IMG/VR virus record: IMGVR_UViG_3300036398_002892
Location: 1 to 64,000 of that record
Length of the DNA: 64,000 nt
From: a virus
Strand: one strand, 5' to 3'
Shown piece by piece: positions 1 through 8,443 of this stretch. Each line of letters begins with the position of its first letter. The stretch's first letter is position 1. Under the pieces are notes generated by a model that saw nothing but the letters and a program-made list of their open reading frames with translations, had not been told where the DNA came from and did not search any database. Position numbers and translations under genes: made by a program.

Positions 1-93
1 CATCTCATTAAGAAAGAGTGTTTCATTTTCTTGTTTTTCAACATTTTGAATCTCTTCCGTAATGAGTTTGATTTTATTTTCAATATGTTTCAT
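1..93 (-). CDS. Hypothetical protein, N-terminal fragment (runs off left edge)
   Basis: Reading leftward from an ATG at 93 there are 31 open codons to the edge of the window, beginning MKHIENKIKLITEE. The visible part is Lys/Glu-rich and probably a helix or coiled coil. It lies downstream of the SNF2-type helicase on the same strand with a 38-nt gap that holds a TATTTATAA element (revcomp of 111-117). No family is recognisable from this fragment. The start is chosen because it is the only ATG after that element; the reading frame is intact but the product is unknown. Confidence 0.5.
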   Translation of the reverse strand, partial: MKHIENKIKLITEEIQNVEKQENETLFLNEM

Positions 94-109
94 TCGGCTT
101 GTTATTTCT

Positions 110-118
110 TATAAATAT
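110..118 (-). promoter_or_regulatory. TATTTAT-type candidate promoter element
   Basis: On the minus strand this reads AGATATTTATAAG and lies 17 nt upstream of the ATG at 93. It matches the element seen before many gap-preceded genes here (see the finding on TATTTAT). Promoter function is inferred only. Confidence 0.3.
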
Positions 119-131
119 CTCAACAAATAGA

Positions 132-1979
132 TTATCTTCGGGTGTTGATTTTATTCATAAGTTCTTCAATGAAGTCACCACTCTCACCAATGTTGTCTCC
201 CATAACTGTTCCGATGTTTTGTTTCTTCATATTAACCATATCATAAATGATTCCCTCTATGGTATTATCAAAGATTGGGTAATAAACTGATACCGAATTT
301 TTTTGACCATATCTATATGCTCTATCTTCAGCTTGAGATAAATCTCCCGGAACAAATGATAGGTCATTCATAATAACTGCTTCAGCTGCGGTCAATGTGA
401 TTCCAACACCGGCAGCTTTCACGTTTCCAATAAACACTTTAATTTTTTCGTTTTCTTGGAATTGGTCAACAGCGTATTGTCGTTGAGGTTTTGCTGTTGA
501 ACCATCTAATTTAACCGCCGATTTACCAAAGTGCTCTGAGATTTTATTTAGAGTGTCGGTAAAGTTAGTAAAAATAATAACTTTCTTACCTTGTTCTATA
601 ATATTTTCAGCAAGTTCAATTGTGTCTTTAATTTTTTCTTCGGCAATTACTTGACGAACTTTCATTAGTTTACTGAACTGAACCGTTAATGATGTGCTTT
701 CATCCGGATTCTTATCATACCAATCATAATACTCACCCATTAACCCTTCGTACATTTTAGATTTTAATCTCAAATAAATTGGGGTAATGATTTTTTCAGG
801 TAAATCTAACACATCCGTTTTTAATCTTCTTAAAACTTGTCTTGAAGTTCGGTCTCTTAATTCTTCCAAATTTGATGCTCCGGTGACGTTCCATATTTTA
901 CGAGTTCCTGCGGTGAATTGATAACCTTGACAATATCTAATAGCATAAGCCATCCAATTCTGTGCAACAGGACTTTCAATTAACGACAATAGATTAAAGT
1001 AGTTCATCGGTCTATTGGTCATAGGTGTTCCGGTTAATAACCAAAGTTTATCAACTTTTTTACAAAAACTATTAACCAATTTAGTTCTTGCCGCCTGACC
1101 ATTACTCACATAATGTGCCTCATCTAAAATAATAAGGTCAAAGTTTCCTTGAGTGATTAATGAATTTTCTTTGTCTTTTAAATCGTAAAAGTTTTTAAGA
1201 ATATCGTAATTAACAATTACAAAGTCGTGTTCTGTTGAAAAGTTTTTACCTTCAGCAATATAAACACTTCTATCTGTGTAGTTTGCGATTTCTCTTTGCC
1301 AATTAATCTTCAGAGATGCTGGACAAACAATTAATATTTTTTTAGCACCACTCTCTAACGCAGCGATAACGGTAATCGTTGTTTTACCAAGACCCATATC
1401 ATCAGCTAATATAAATCGTTTTGAACCTACTAATTTTTCAATGGCTATTGGTTGGTGTTCTAAAGGAGGTCTATGACTATATTTTGTATAATCTATTTTA
1501 ACATCTTTAATTGTATGTGTTTTAATTAAAGCACCTTTTGGTAGCCAAAAATCATGGATAGTGTCATTCTCCAATACTTTCCCCCAAACATGATATGATT
1601 TGTCTTTCTCAACTAATAGCTTTTCAACCCATATTTGTTCCGGAATCGTGGTTAGTAATTTTTCATCGGCAATCTTTTTAGCAAAGTAAGGGTCTAAATC
1701 AACCCATCTTTTGGCTACCTTTGGTGTTACTCCGTAATAATTAATTATATAATCAGATTGTGCTCGAGTAGGGTAAAATCTTTTATTGGTGTCCTTTTGT
1801 AGTTTTAATTTAAGGATATAGTTATTTGCCCCCTCGTAAGTGTCAAGAAGAGATATTGCTCGTTGTTCTACTGTTAAATTAGAATTTTCAGATGTATTGT
1901 TTTCCAATTTTATTCTTTTAGTAGAAATATAACATATTTTATAATATTTATCAAGATATGGGAATGAAACAAGAGACAT
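132..1979 (-). CDS. SNF2-family DNA helicase/translocase
   Basis: Superfamily 2 ATP-dependent DNA translocase of the SNF2 type. Seen: Walker A in LADDMGLGKT (about residues 191-200), motif Ia VCPASLKINWQ, Walker B ILDEAHY, motif III TGTPMTNRP, and a C-terminal helicase lobe ending in motif VI with QAEDRAYRYGQ, the SNF2 form of the arginine-finger motif. In tailed phages such proteins act in fork remodelling or recombination, comparable in role to T4 UvsW. The ATG at 1979 gives 615 residues but overlaps the divergent gene starting at 1958. A TTG at 1907 (591 residues, beginning with Met-Glu-Asn-Asn) would remove the overlap and sits just after a plausible promoter, so the true start may be 1907. 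Its stop is 38 nt from the next minus-strand gene. Confidence 0.88.
   Translation of the reverse strand: MSLVSFPYLDKYYKICYISTKRIKLENNTSENSNLTVEQRAISLLDTYEGANNYILKLKLQKDTNKRFYPTRAQSDYIINYYGVTPKVAKRWVDLDPYFAKKIADEKLLTTIPEQIWVEKLLVEKDKSYHVWGKVLENDTIHDFWLPKGALIKTHTIKDVKIDYTKYSHRPPLEHQPIAIEKLVGSKRFILADDMGLGKTTITVIAALESGAKKILIVCPASLKINWQREIANYTDRSVYIAEGKNFSTEHDFVIVNYDILKNFYDLKDKENSLITQGNFDLIILDEAHYVSNGQAARTKLVNSFCKKVDKLWLLTGTPMTNRPMNYFNLLSLIESPVAQNWMAYAIRYCQGYQFTAGTRKIWNVTGASNLEELRDRTSRQVLRRLKTDVLDLPEKIITPIYLRLKSKMYEGLMGEYYDWYDKNPDESTSLTVQFSKLMKVRQVIAEEKIKDTIELAENIIEQGKKVIIFTNFTDTLNKISEHFGKSAVKLDGSTAKPQRQYAVDQFQENEKIKVFIGNVKAAGVGITLTAAEAVIMNDLSFVPGDLSQAEDRAYRYGQKNSVSVYYPIFDNTIEGIIYDMVNMKKQNIGTVMGDNIGESGDFIEELMNKINTRR
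1924..1954 (-). promoter_or_regulatory. Candidate Bacteroidota-type promoter for the helicase gene
   Basis: On the minus strand TTG (1954-1952) is followed after 20 nt by TATATTTC (1931-1924), close to the Bacteroidota consensus TTG-N19-TAnnTTTG. If it is used, transcription would begin near 1917, downstream of the ATG at 1979, which favours the TTG start at 1907 for the helicase. Confidence 0.3.
1943..1955 (+). promoter_or_regulatory. TATTTAT-type candidate promoter element
   Basis: AATATTTATCAAG lies 3 nt before the ATG at 1958 and shares the TATTTATCAA core with the sites before the sheath gene and at 46105. It overlaps the candidate promoter on the other strand, so this is a compact divergent control region. 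Confidence 0.3.
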
Positions 1980-2290
1980 TAGAAAAATTAATAGATAAAA
2001 TGATAAAACACGTTAAACCTAATGGTGTGTCTGAACTTATTTATACATTAAAACCTACTGACGATACTAATGAAGAATATTATATGAAGGTAACATATAT
2101 TGTCCCTGATGATAGTAAATATCTTTATAAAGTGTCATATCAGGGTCGTGAAATTCCTATAGATTACAGAAGTAAATGGAATTATGAAATACAAAAGACC
2201 ATAAAAGATTATTTTGGTATCAATGTTATAATCAATAATTCAGGTACTCGCTCGGAATCAGAATACAAAAGACAAAAAAAATATGAGTAG
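1958..2290 (+). CDS. Hypothetical protein (110 aa)
   Basis: Small protein with a Lys-rich helical N-terminus, then alternating Tyr/Ile/Val segments suggesting a small alpha/beta domain. I recognise no family. It opens the plus-strand run leading into the neck and tail genes and overlaps the next gene by 8 nt (shared ATGAGTAG region at 2283-2290), so it is probably translated with it. An alternative ATG two codons in (1964) is equally possible. It is likely a virion or assembly protein by position, but nothing in the sequence proves that. Confidence 0.6.
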   Translation: MGMKQETLEKLIDKMIKHVKPNGVSELIYTLKPTDDTNEEYYMKVTYIVPDDSKYLYKVSYQGREIPIDYRSKWNYEIQKTIKDYFGINVIINNSGTRSESEYKRQKKYE

Positions 2291-2798
2291 AAATTTAGTA
2301 CCAATTACCAGAATAGGTAAGTTCTTCGGAGCGGAGGATTACGATTTAGACATCTCTATGGGGGAAGAATGGTTATATGGTGATATGAACTTTACATTAG
2401 TTCTATATAAAGTAGATAGATTAAAAACCAAAACAGACGATGTTTATGGTGAGGTAATGACTGACGGTATAAAATATTTACCACCAATTGAGTTTAAAGC
2501 TTATGTTCAAATACTTCCACCTGAAAACAAATACTTGGGTAATTCTAAAATTGTACAATCAGAACCTGGTAATATGAAATTTGCAATTTACGCAGCTCAA
2601 CTTAACGATTTAGGAATTCAAATTAATTATGGGGATTATATTGGTTATTATGAAACAGAAACAAAAGTTAGATATTACGTTGTTAGCGATGACGGAAGAA
2701 TTAATTCAGATAATAAACATACATATGCCGGTTATAAACCATTTTATAAATCATATGTAGCAACTCCGGTAACGGAAAATGAATTTAGAGGATTATAA
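2283..2798 (+). CDS. Putative neck / head-completion protein
   Basis: 171 residues, mostly beta-type, rich in Tyr and acidic residues, with no signal peptide or membrane segment. Position is the main clue: in T4-like genomes the genes just before the sheath encode neck and tail-completion proteins (gp13, gp14, gp15), and this gene lies three genes before a gp15-like protein and four before the sheath. The length and the Tyr/Gly-rich beta pattern suit a connector or stopper, but I see no diagnostic motif. Start and stop overlap both neighbours (8 nt before; TAATG after), which indicates a translationally coupled operon. Confidence 0.5.
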   Translation: MSRNLVPITRIGKFFGAEDYDLDISMGEEWLYGDMNFTLVLYKVDRLKTKTDDVYGEVMTDGIKYLPPIEFKAYVQILPPENKYLGNSKIVQSEPGNMKFAIYAAQLNDLGIQINYGDYIGYYETETKVRYYVVSDDGRINSDNKHTYAGYKPFYKSYVATPVTENEFRGL

Positions 2799-3217
2799 TG
2801 AAAGTAAAAATAACAAAAAATAAACTATTCAATTCAATATACAATTATATTGATAAAACATTTAATTCAAGTAAAATGGATTGGGTTTATGGTATGGATG
2901 AAGATGAAGATGGATATCCTGATGTTGATAGAGAAAACGAATACTTTTTAATGTTCTTTGAAGGTGATTATCAAGGTATTTATGATACTGATATTATTTT
3001 TTATTATTTTGATGTTGATTATTATAATACTGAACCATCACATAAACCTTTTAGAGATAAAGCACCAATTTTAGAAGTTATTGGTAAGCACGCGGAACAT
3101 TTAGATGACATGTTTGAAGGACATTGGGAAGAACCTATGAAAAAATGGTTTGAAGATAATTTTAATTTACCTGTTAAATCAGTATCCACATATTACGATT
3201 ATGAAAATTATAATTAA
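2798..3217 (+). CDS. Hypothetical acidic protein (139 aa)
   Basis: Begins at an ATG overlapping the previous stop (TAATG). Very acidic and aromatic: an Asp/Glu-rich stretch at about residues 34-50 is followed by a Tyr/Phe/Asp-rich strand region and a helical C-terminal part. No family recognised. The high negative charge could fit a DNA mimic or a partner of a basic surface, but this is speculation. It overlaps the zinc-ribbon gene downstream by 17 nt. Confidence 0.6.
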   Translation: MKVKITKNKLFNSIYNYIDKTFNSSKMDWVYGMDEDEDGYPDVDRENEYFLMFFEGDYQGIYDTDIIFYYFDVDYYNTEPSHKPFRDKAPILEVIGKHAEHLDDMFEGHWEEPMKKWFEDNFNLPVKSVSTYYDYENYN

Positions 3218-3734
3218 CGAAAGACAGTATAGAAGATTATTAGAAATTGTTACAAATGATAAAGTTATTTGTGATGAGTGTGGTTGGTCTTGGGCTTTAG
3301 CCGATGGTGGAAACGACCCTTATATCTGTCACAAGTGTGGTCACGATAATGAGGAGAAAAAAAATATTGGTGATAAAGTTATGGTTTATTATAACTTACA
3401 CAAACACACCTTTTCAGTAACCTATAATGGAAGAGTTATTACTCATGCCGATTATGTTAAATTATCAGATGTTGAATTCAGAGTTAGACAAGGGGGTAGA
3501 GAAAAAGTATTAAAAGATAAAAGAAAGAATGTTCATTCATTTGTAATTGGAACTTTAATGGATTATTGTAAATTTCCTTGTGAGAATTTACCAAGTGAAC
3601 CAAATAGTAATATAGTAACCTATAACCCTTACAAATATAACTCTTATGTTGTAAAAGATACCGAAGAACCAATATATAGTGCCGGTGAAGTTGAAATGAT
3701 AAATTTAAGAGACAAAATATTTATAACAAAATAA
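3201..3734 (+). CDS. Zinc-ribbon protein, possible virion protein
   Basis: A four-cysteine zinc ribbon is visible: C24-x2-C27 and C43-x2-C46 (CDECGWSW then CHKCGHDN), with two His nearby. The remaining ~140 residues are basic and beta-rich with no recognised fold. I prefer the ATG at 3201, which gives MKIIINERQYRRLLE; an in-frame ATG at 3150 would add 17 residues deep inside the preceding gene. The short N-terminus ending in Leu-Leu-Glu resembles a T4-type capsid-targeting/prohead-protease sequence (see findings). The location in the neck cluster suggests a structural or packaged protein. The zinc site is seen; the function is unknown. Confidence 0.65.
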   Translation: MKIIINERQYRRLLEIVTNDKVICDECGWSWALADGGNDPYICHKCGHDNEEKKNIGDKVMVYYNLHKHTFSVTYNGRVITHADYVKLSDVEFRVRQGGREKVLKDKRKNVHSFVIGTLMDYCKFPCENLPSEPNSNIVTYNPYKYNSYVVKDTEEPIYSAGEVEMINLRDKIFITK

Positions 3735-3738
3735 TAAC

Positions 3739-4776
3739 ATGCCATTACCAAATAAAATAAAGAAAACAATTCCGTTAACATTTCCAAAAACTCTTTACCC
3801 AAGAAGAGAACAACTATTGGAAAAAATTAATAAAGACGGAACTTATTTACCAAAATCAATTTTACACGCCGATTTGGATGGGGGTATGTTAAATTTTGTT
3901 CAAAATGAATTAGAAACAATTGTGGAAGGTAAAGTTATCCCAATGGTTGATATCATTATTACTTCACAAAACTGGTCACAATTTACAGAAACTTGGAATT
4001 TTCAAGATTTGGACTCAAACGTTTCCCCTCCGTTTATTACAGTTGTAAGAAACCCGGAAGTTAAATTCGGAACAAATCCTGCGTTACTATATAACATACC
4101 AAACAGAAAACAATATTTTTATGCTCAAGTTCCAACTTGGGATGGAAATAGAAACGGTATGGATATATACAAAATACCTCAACCTGTTCCTGTTGATATT
4201 ACATATAGTGTTAAAATAATTTGTAATAGAATGAGAGAATTAAATGCTTTCAATAAAAATATTCTTGAAATGTTCGCATCTCGTCAAGCCTACACAACTA
4301 TCAAAGGTCATTATATTCCAATCATTATGAATAATATTACTGATGAGTCAGTTATGAATATTGATAAAAGAAAATATTATATTCAAAGTTATGATTTTAC
4401 AATGTTAGGTTTCTTAATTGATGAAAATGAATTTGAGGTTGCTCCCGCAGTTTCAAGAGTTTTAACGGTTGTTGAATTTGAAAAAGAATCGTTCACTCGT
4501 GGACGAAGAAAAAATATTACTGACGAATCTACTGTTAGTAATTTTTTATTTGTTGCAGGGAACAATATTTTATCACAAATTTTTGATTACACAGTTGATT
4601 TAAATTTAGGTGAAACAACTAATATTGATTCATTTGACGTGTATCTAAATAATCAATATTATGGTACTGATTTATTTCAAATTCAGATAAACACAAATGA
4701 TGTTTTAAAAATCATAGTGGTTAAAAATGATGACTCAAAAGAAGGTATTATTGAGTTAAATAATGAAATAGTTTAG
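3739..4776 (+). CDS. Putative tail terminator / sheath stabiliser (gp15-like)
   Basis: 345 residues. The central part is a mixed alpha/beta domain with a long helix around MRELNAFNKNILEMF and then a run typical of tail-terminator proteins, where a strand-rich segment YDFTMLGFLIDENEF closes the domain. It lies directly before the sheath gene (with only a small opposite-strand regulator between), the place of the neck/terminator genes in T4-like phages. By that analogy it would cap the tail tube or sheath and join it to the neck. The C-terminal ~100 residues form an additional beta domain. No catalytic motif is present. The assignment rests on position and general pattern, so gp3-like or another neck role is possible. 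Confidence 0.6.
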   Translation: MPLPNKIKKTIPLTFPKTLYPRREQLLEKINKDGTYLPKSILHADLDGGMLNFVQNELETIVEGKVIPMVDIIITSQNWSQFTETWNFQDLDSNVSPPFITVVRNPEVKFGTNPALLYNIPNRKQYFYAQVPTWDGNRNGMDIYKIPQPVPVDITYSVKIICNRMRELNAFNKNILEMFASRQAYTTIKGHYIPIIMNNITDESVMNIDKRKYYIQSYDFTMLGFLIDENEFEVAPAVSRVLTVVEFEKESFTRGRRKNITDESTVSNFLFVAGNNILSQIFDYTVDLNLGETTNIDSFDVYLNNQYYGTDLFQIQINTNDVLKIIVVKNDDSKEGIIELNNEIV

Positions 4777-4937
4777 TTTTCACCATAAATATCCTTCTTT
4801 TCCTTACATTGGTCTATAATCATTCTTTCTAAAAAACGATACATTTTTATTCCCCTCTTTTCACAATAGGTCTTTAGGATACTATGAACCTCGATTGATA
4901 TCTTTAGGTTCTTAATTTTTTTTTCGTTATCTGCCAT
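4773..4937 (-). CDS. Ribbon-helix-helix (CopG/Arc-type) regulator, 54 aa
   Basis: Minus-strand gene of 55 codons beginning MADNEKKIKNLKISIEVH. The pattern fits a ribbon-helix-helix DNA-binding protein: a basic N-terminal beta strand (KNLKISI), helix 1 (EVHSILKTYCEKRG), then helix 2 (KMYRFLERMIIDQC), the usual size for a stand-alone family member. It converges on the tail terminator gene (4-nt overlap of the 3' ends) and is divergent from the sheath gene. Its ATG abuts a perfect 11-bp inverted repeat (4938-4966), a natural autoregulatory operator. It probably controls itself and perhaps the tail operon. The fold is inferred from pattern, not from a search. Confidence 0.65.
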   Translation of the reverse strand: MADNEKKIKNLKISIEVHSILKTYCEKRGIKMYRFLERMIIDQCKEKKDIYGEN

Positions 4938-4966
4938 GGTAGAATAAAGGCAGAATTTATTCTACC
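4938..4966. promoter_or_regulatory. Candidate operator: 11-bp perfect inverted repeat
   Basis: Arms GGTAGAATAAA (4938-4948) and TTTATTCTACC (4956-4966) are perfect inverted repeats separated by 7 nt. The left arm touches the start codon of the ribbon-helix-helix gene. This is what an autorepressor site for such a dimeric protein would look like; binding is inferred. Confidence 0.5.
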
Positions 4967-4977
4967 TAATTTATAAA

Positions 4978-4993
4978 TACTTCTTAAGAAGTA
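4978..4993. promoter_or_regulatory. Candidate operator: 16-bp perfect palindrome
   Basis: TACTTCTTAAGAAGTA is a perfect 16-bp palindrome between the regulator gene and the sheath promoter region. Its sequence differs from the inverted repeat at 4938-4966, so it may bind a second factor. Confidence 0.4.
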
Positions 4994-5009
4994 AAGTATT
5001 TTGGTTTTT

Positions 5010-5026
5010 TTGATAATATTTATCAA
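5010..5026 (+). promoter_or_regulatory. TATTTAT-type candidate promoter of the sheath gene
   Basis: TTGATAATATTTATCAA contains 7-bp inverted arms around TAT and the TATTTATC core. It lies 34 nt upstream of the sheath ATG, followed by an A-rich leader without a Shine-Dalgarno sequence. Confidence 0.4.
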
Positions 5027-5060
5027 TAAAAATAAATTTACAAATTAAAAAGACAAACTA

Positions 5061-8000
5061 ATGGCATCAAATCAAAAAGTATTCGTATCTCCCGGAGTAT
5101 ATACTTCTGAAGTTGATTTAAGTTTCGTAGCACAAAGTGTGGGAGTTACCACGTTGGGTATTGTGGGTGAGACCTTAAAAGGTCCTGCTTTCGAACCTAT
5201 TTTTATACGAAATTTTGATGAATTCACAAATTTCTTCGGTGGAACTTCTCCAGAAAAATTTATAAATACACAAATTCCAAAGTACGAAGCGGCTTATATT
5301 GCTAAATCATACTTACAACAATCTAACCAATTATTCGTAACGAGAGTTTTAGGATTATCCGGTTATGATGCAGGACCATCTTGGTCTATAACAACAAAAG
5401 CGAATGTTAACCCGACAACGGTTGATTTCTTTTGTGAAAGTGCTACAACTGAGAATTGTATAACTGAGTGTATTGACTTTAAAACAATTAATTATTCTAT
5501 TGAATTCTCGGCGTGTACTAACAGTATTGATAGTATAGTGTTTACAAACACATCTAATTTAGCACCTGAGATTTCTTCAATATTAAACGAACCTTACGAA
5601 CAATTCGATGGTAGTATAAGTACGTTGTATACTGATTTCTCTAGACAAATTTTTGACGTAGTTTCAACACCGGCAAAAGAGGATACTTCAATTTATTACT
5701 ACGGAGCAATACCAACAAGTGTTTATTCAGGATTAAGTGAGGTGTATACAGGTGAAACAAATGTTTACGAAGTTGATAATGTAAGTGCTAATTTATGTAA
5801 TTACTCAGCACCACAAAATGACCCTTGGTATTACTCATTATTTGATAATGTTGGTAATGCCGCTTACACAGGATTTTCATTTTGGTCAGTTGTGACAGGA
5901 TTAACATTGACACCTATTATTACAACTACAACGTCTACGTCAACAACAACTACTACAACTGACCCATGTACAACTACAACATCAACATCAACCACTTCAA
6001 CAACAACGGCTAGACCTACACATTGTTATACAGGTACATTGATAGGTGTTATTTATGTCTATTCGGGAACCGCATATACTGATTATGATGATTTAGTAAT
6101 TGCTACATTACGTTCAAGAGGTCTTTCAACATATGGTTTAGATGATGGTCCGGTTTATGAAGTATCAGGTTTAACTGATGTTAGTTTAGATTGTACAGGA
6201 ACATATTCAGGTGTAACTAAAAACCCATTTTCAACTTTTGGTGTTAACATCACAAGTAAAGATGGTGACCAATATTTCTTTGAAACATCCTTCTCAAACT
6301 CTGACCCTAAATATATAAGTAAAGTATTTGGAGCGTCTAACTTCTCTAAACCAAGAACAGTAGTTCCATTATTTGTTGAAGAAAGATTCCAAGCTTTATT
6401 AACAAATGCTTGGAGAATGGGTTATATTAGAGGTTTAAATTGTGAATTAACCGCTTTACCTGACGCACGTCAAGCAATTGACCCAACATCAATAGCATTT
6501 TATTTAGAGAAATATCAATCTCCGGTATCACCTTGGGTTGTTTCTGAATTAAGAGGTAATAAAGTTTATAACTTATTTAAATTTACAACTATTGCTGATG
6601 GTGATTCTGCTAACGTTGATATTAAAATATCGTTAGCTAATATGTCATTTAACAACGGTACTTTTGATGTATTGATTAGAGATTTCTTTGATACTGATTC
6701 TGCTCCGGTGGTTCTTGAAAAATATACTAACTGTACAATGAACCCTCAAGATAATTCATTCGTAGGTAAGAAAATTGGTAGTTTAGATGGTGAATATCCA
6801 TTATTATCAAGTTATGTTATGGTTGAGATGAATGAGGATGCTCCGATAGACGCACTTCCTTGTGGATTCTTGGGTTATGATTATAGAGAATATGCTGGTG
6901 TTAGACCACCATTCCCATTAATTAAAGCTAAATACTATTATCCTGGTGAGGTAGTTTATAATCCACCATTTGGTTTAGCATCAGGTGCGGACGATACTAC
7001 TACAAGTGCGGGTGATAATGTAAGAAGAACTTATTTAGGTATCTCTGATACTGAAGGTATTGATGTTGACTTCTTCCAATATAAAGGTAATCAACTTCCT
7101 TTAGATATATGTAACGATACTGAAGGTAATCCTTGGAACTTTAGAACTAGAGGATTCCACATGGATGAAAATGCAACAGGTATTACAATACCTAATGTAT
7201 TTGTAACTAGTGGTACACCGGCGTTCTTCTGTGGTGACGCACCATTTACATCAGACCCTGATAACCCTGAAAATCCTTACTATAGAATTTTTGCACGTAA
7301 ATTTACTTTACTTGTTAAAGGAGGTTTTGATGGATGGGATATCTACAGAGAATTTAGAACAAATACTGATAGATTTGTATTAGGTAGAGCAGGTTATTTA
7401 AGAGGAGCTTGTCCAACACCAAGATACCCTACCGCAACAGGTTGGGGGGCATTCAAACAAATTAGTGTAGCGGGTAATACTCAAGATTTTGCGAACACCG
7501 ATTATTACGCTTATTTATTAGGTCAAGAAACATTTGCAAATCCTGAAGCAGTAAACATTAACGTGTTTGTTACACCGGGTATTGATTATGTTAATAACTC
7601 TAATTTAGTTGAAAACGCAATCGATATGATTGAATTTAGTAGAGCAGATTCATTGTACGTTTGTACAACACCTGACTACAATATGTATGTTCCTTCAACA
7701 GGTAATCAATTTGACTTTATTTACCCACAAGAGGCTGTAGATAATTTAGCAAATTCAGGTATTGATTCTAACTACACGGCGACTTACTACCCTTGGGTAT
7801 TAATGAGAGATACAGTTAACAATACACAAATTTACTTACCAGCAACTGCTGAGGTAACGAGAAACTTAGCGTTAACAGACAACATCGCTTATCCTTGGTT
7901 CGCAGCTGCGGGTTACACGAGAGGTATTGTAAATGCTGTTAAAGCGAGAATTAAACTGACTCAAGAAAATAGAGATACTCTATATCAAGGTCGTTTAAAT

Positions 8001-8387
8001 CCAATTGCTACCTTCTCTGATGTTGGAACAGTTATTTGGGGTAACAAAACTCTTCAAATTAGACAATCGGCACTTGATAGAATCAACGTAAGAAGATTAT
8101 TACTTCAAGCTCGTAAATTAATATCTGCTGTTTCTGTTAGATTATTATTCGAACAAAACGATGCTAAAGTAAGACAAGATTTCTTGGATTCTGTTAACCC
8201 AATATTAGATTCGATTAGAAGAGATAGAGGTCTTTACGATTTCCGTGTAACTGTTTCGTCTGACGCAGCTGATATAGACAGAAATCAAATGACAGGTAAG
8301 ATTTACATCAAACCAACCAAATCGTTAGAATTTATAGACATTACGTTCTATATCACTCCAACAGGTGCATCTTTCGAGAATATATAA
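5061..8387 (+). CDS. Tail sheath protein (gp18-like) with inserted domain
   Basis: Major contractile sheath subunit. The N-terminus (VFVSPGVYTSEVDLSF) and the C-terminal part (VTVSSDAADIDRNQMTG ... FIDITFYITPTG) have the family hallmarks of the conserved handshake and core domains that hold the sheath lattice. At 1108 residues it is far longer than T4 gp18 (about 660). The extra length is largely in the surface-exposed middle, including an almost pure Thr/Ser linker at about residues 288-318 with a Cys in the middle, followed by a Cys-containing segment of about 70 residues. It is the first gene of the tail operon, downstream of the TATTTAT element and the two palindromes; a strong hairpin follows it. 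The sheath identity is firm; the role of the insertion is unknown. Confidence 0.95.
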   Translation: MASNQKVFVSPGVYTSEVDLSFVAQSVGVTTLGIVGETLKGPAFEPIFIRNFDEFTNFFGGTSPEKFINTQIPKYEAAYIAKSYLQQSNQLFVTRVLGLSGYDAGPSWSITTKANVNPTTVDFFCESATTENCITECIDFKTINYSIEFSACTNSIDSIVFTNTSNLAPEISSILNEPYEQFDGSISTLYTDFSRQIFDVVSTPAKEDTSIYYYGAIPTSVYSGLSEVYTGETNVYEVDNVSANLCNYSAPQNDPWYYSLFDNVGNAAYTGFSFWSVVTGLTLTPIITTTTSTSTTTTTTDPCTTTTSTSTTSTTTARPTHCYTGTLIGVIYVYSGTAYTDYDDLVIATLRSRGLSTYGLDDGPVYEVSGLTDVSLDCTGTYSGVTKNPFSTFGVNITSKDGDQYFFETSFSNSDPKYISKVFGASNFSKPRTVVPLFVEERFQALLTNAWRMGYIRGLNCELTALPDARQAIDPTSIAFYLEKYQSPVSPWVVSELRGNKVYNLFKFTTIADGDSANVDIKISLANMSFNNGTFDVLIRDFFDTDSAPVVLEKYTNCTMNPQDNSFVGKKIGSLDGEYPLLSSYVMVEMNEDAPIDALPCGFLGYDYREYAGVRPPFPLIKAKYYYPGEVVYNPPFGLASGADDTTTSAGDNVRRTYLGISDTEGIDVDFFQYKGNQLPLDICNDTEGNPWNFRTRGFHMDENATGITIPNVFVTSGTPAFFCGDAPFTSDPDNPENPYYRIFARKFTLLVKGGFDGWDIYREFRTNTDRFVLGRAGYLRGACPTPRYPTATGWGAFKQISVAGNTQDFANTDYYAYLLGQETFANPEAVNINVFVTPGIDYVNNSNLVENAIDMIEFSRADSLYVCTTPDYNMYVPSTGNQFDFIYPQEAVDNLANSGIDSNYTATYYPWVLMRDTVNNTQIYLPATAEVTRNLALTDNIAYPWFAAAGYTRGIVNAVKARIKLTQENRDTLYQGRLNPIATFSDVGTVIWGNKTLQIRQSALDRINVRRLLLQARKLISAVSVRLLFEQNDAKVRQDFLDSVNPILDSIRRDRGLYDFRVTVSSDAADIDRNQMTGKIYIKPTKSLEFIDITFYITPTGASFENI

Positions 8388-8394
8388 TAAATAA

Positions 8395-8427
8395 AATTAT
8401 GACCCATTGTAATAGTGGGTCATAATT
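8395..8427 (+). terminator. Strong hairpin after the sheath gene
   Basis: Perfect 12-bp stem AATTATGACCCA / TGGGTCATAATT with a 9-nt loop, 8 nt after the sheath stop. There is no U-tract on the plus strand, so it may act as an mRNA 3'-end stabiliser or an attenuator rather than a complete terminator. This would suit the need for much more sheath than HAD protein. Confidence 0.5.
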
Positions 8428-8443
8428 AAGCCAAATAACAATT

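Noticed and set aside
3150-3200. Upstream start (17 extra residues) for the zinc-ribbon gene
   Set aside because: It lies deep within the preceding gene, and the ATG at 3201 gives a conserved-looking MKIIxNExQY start with a small overlap.
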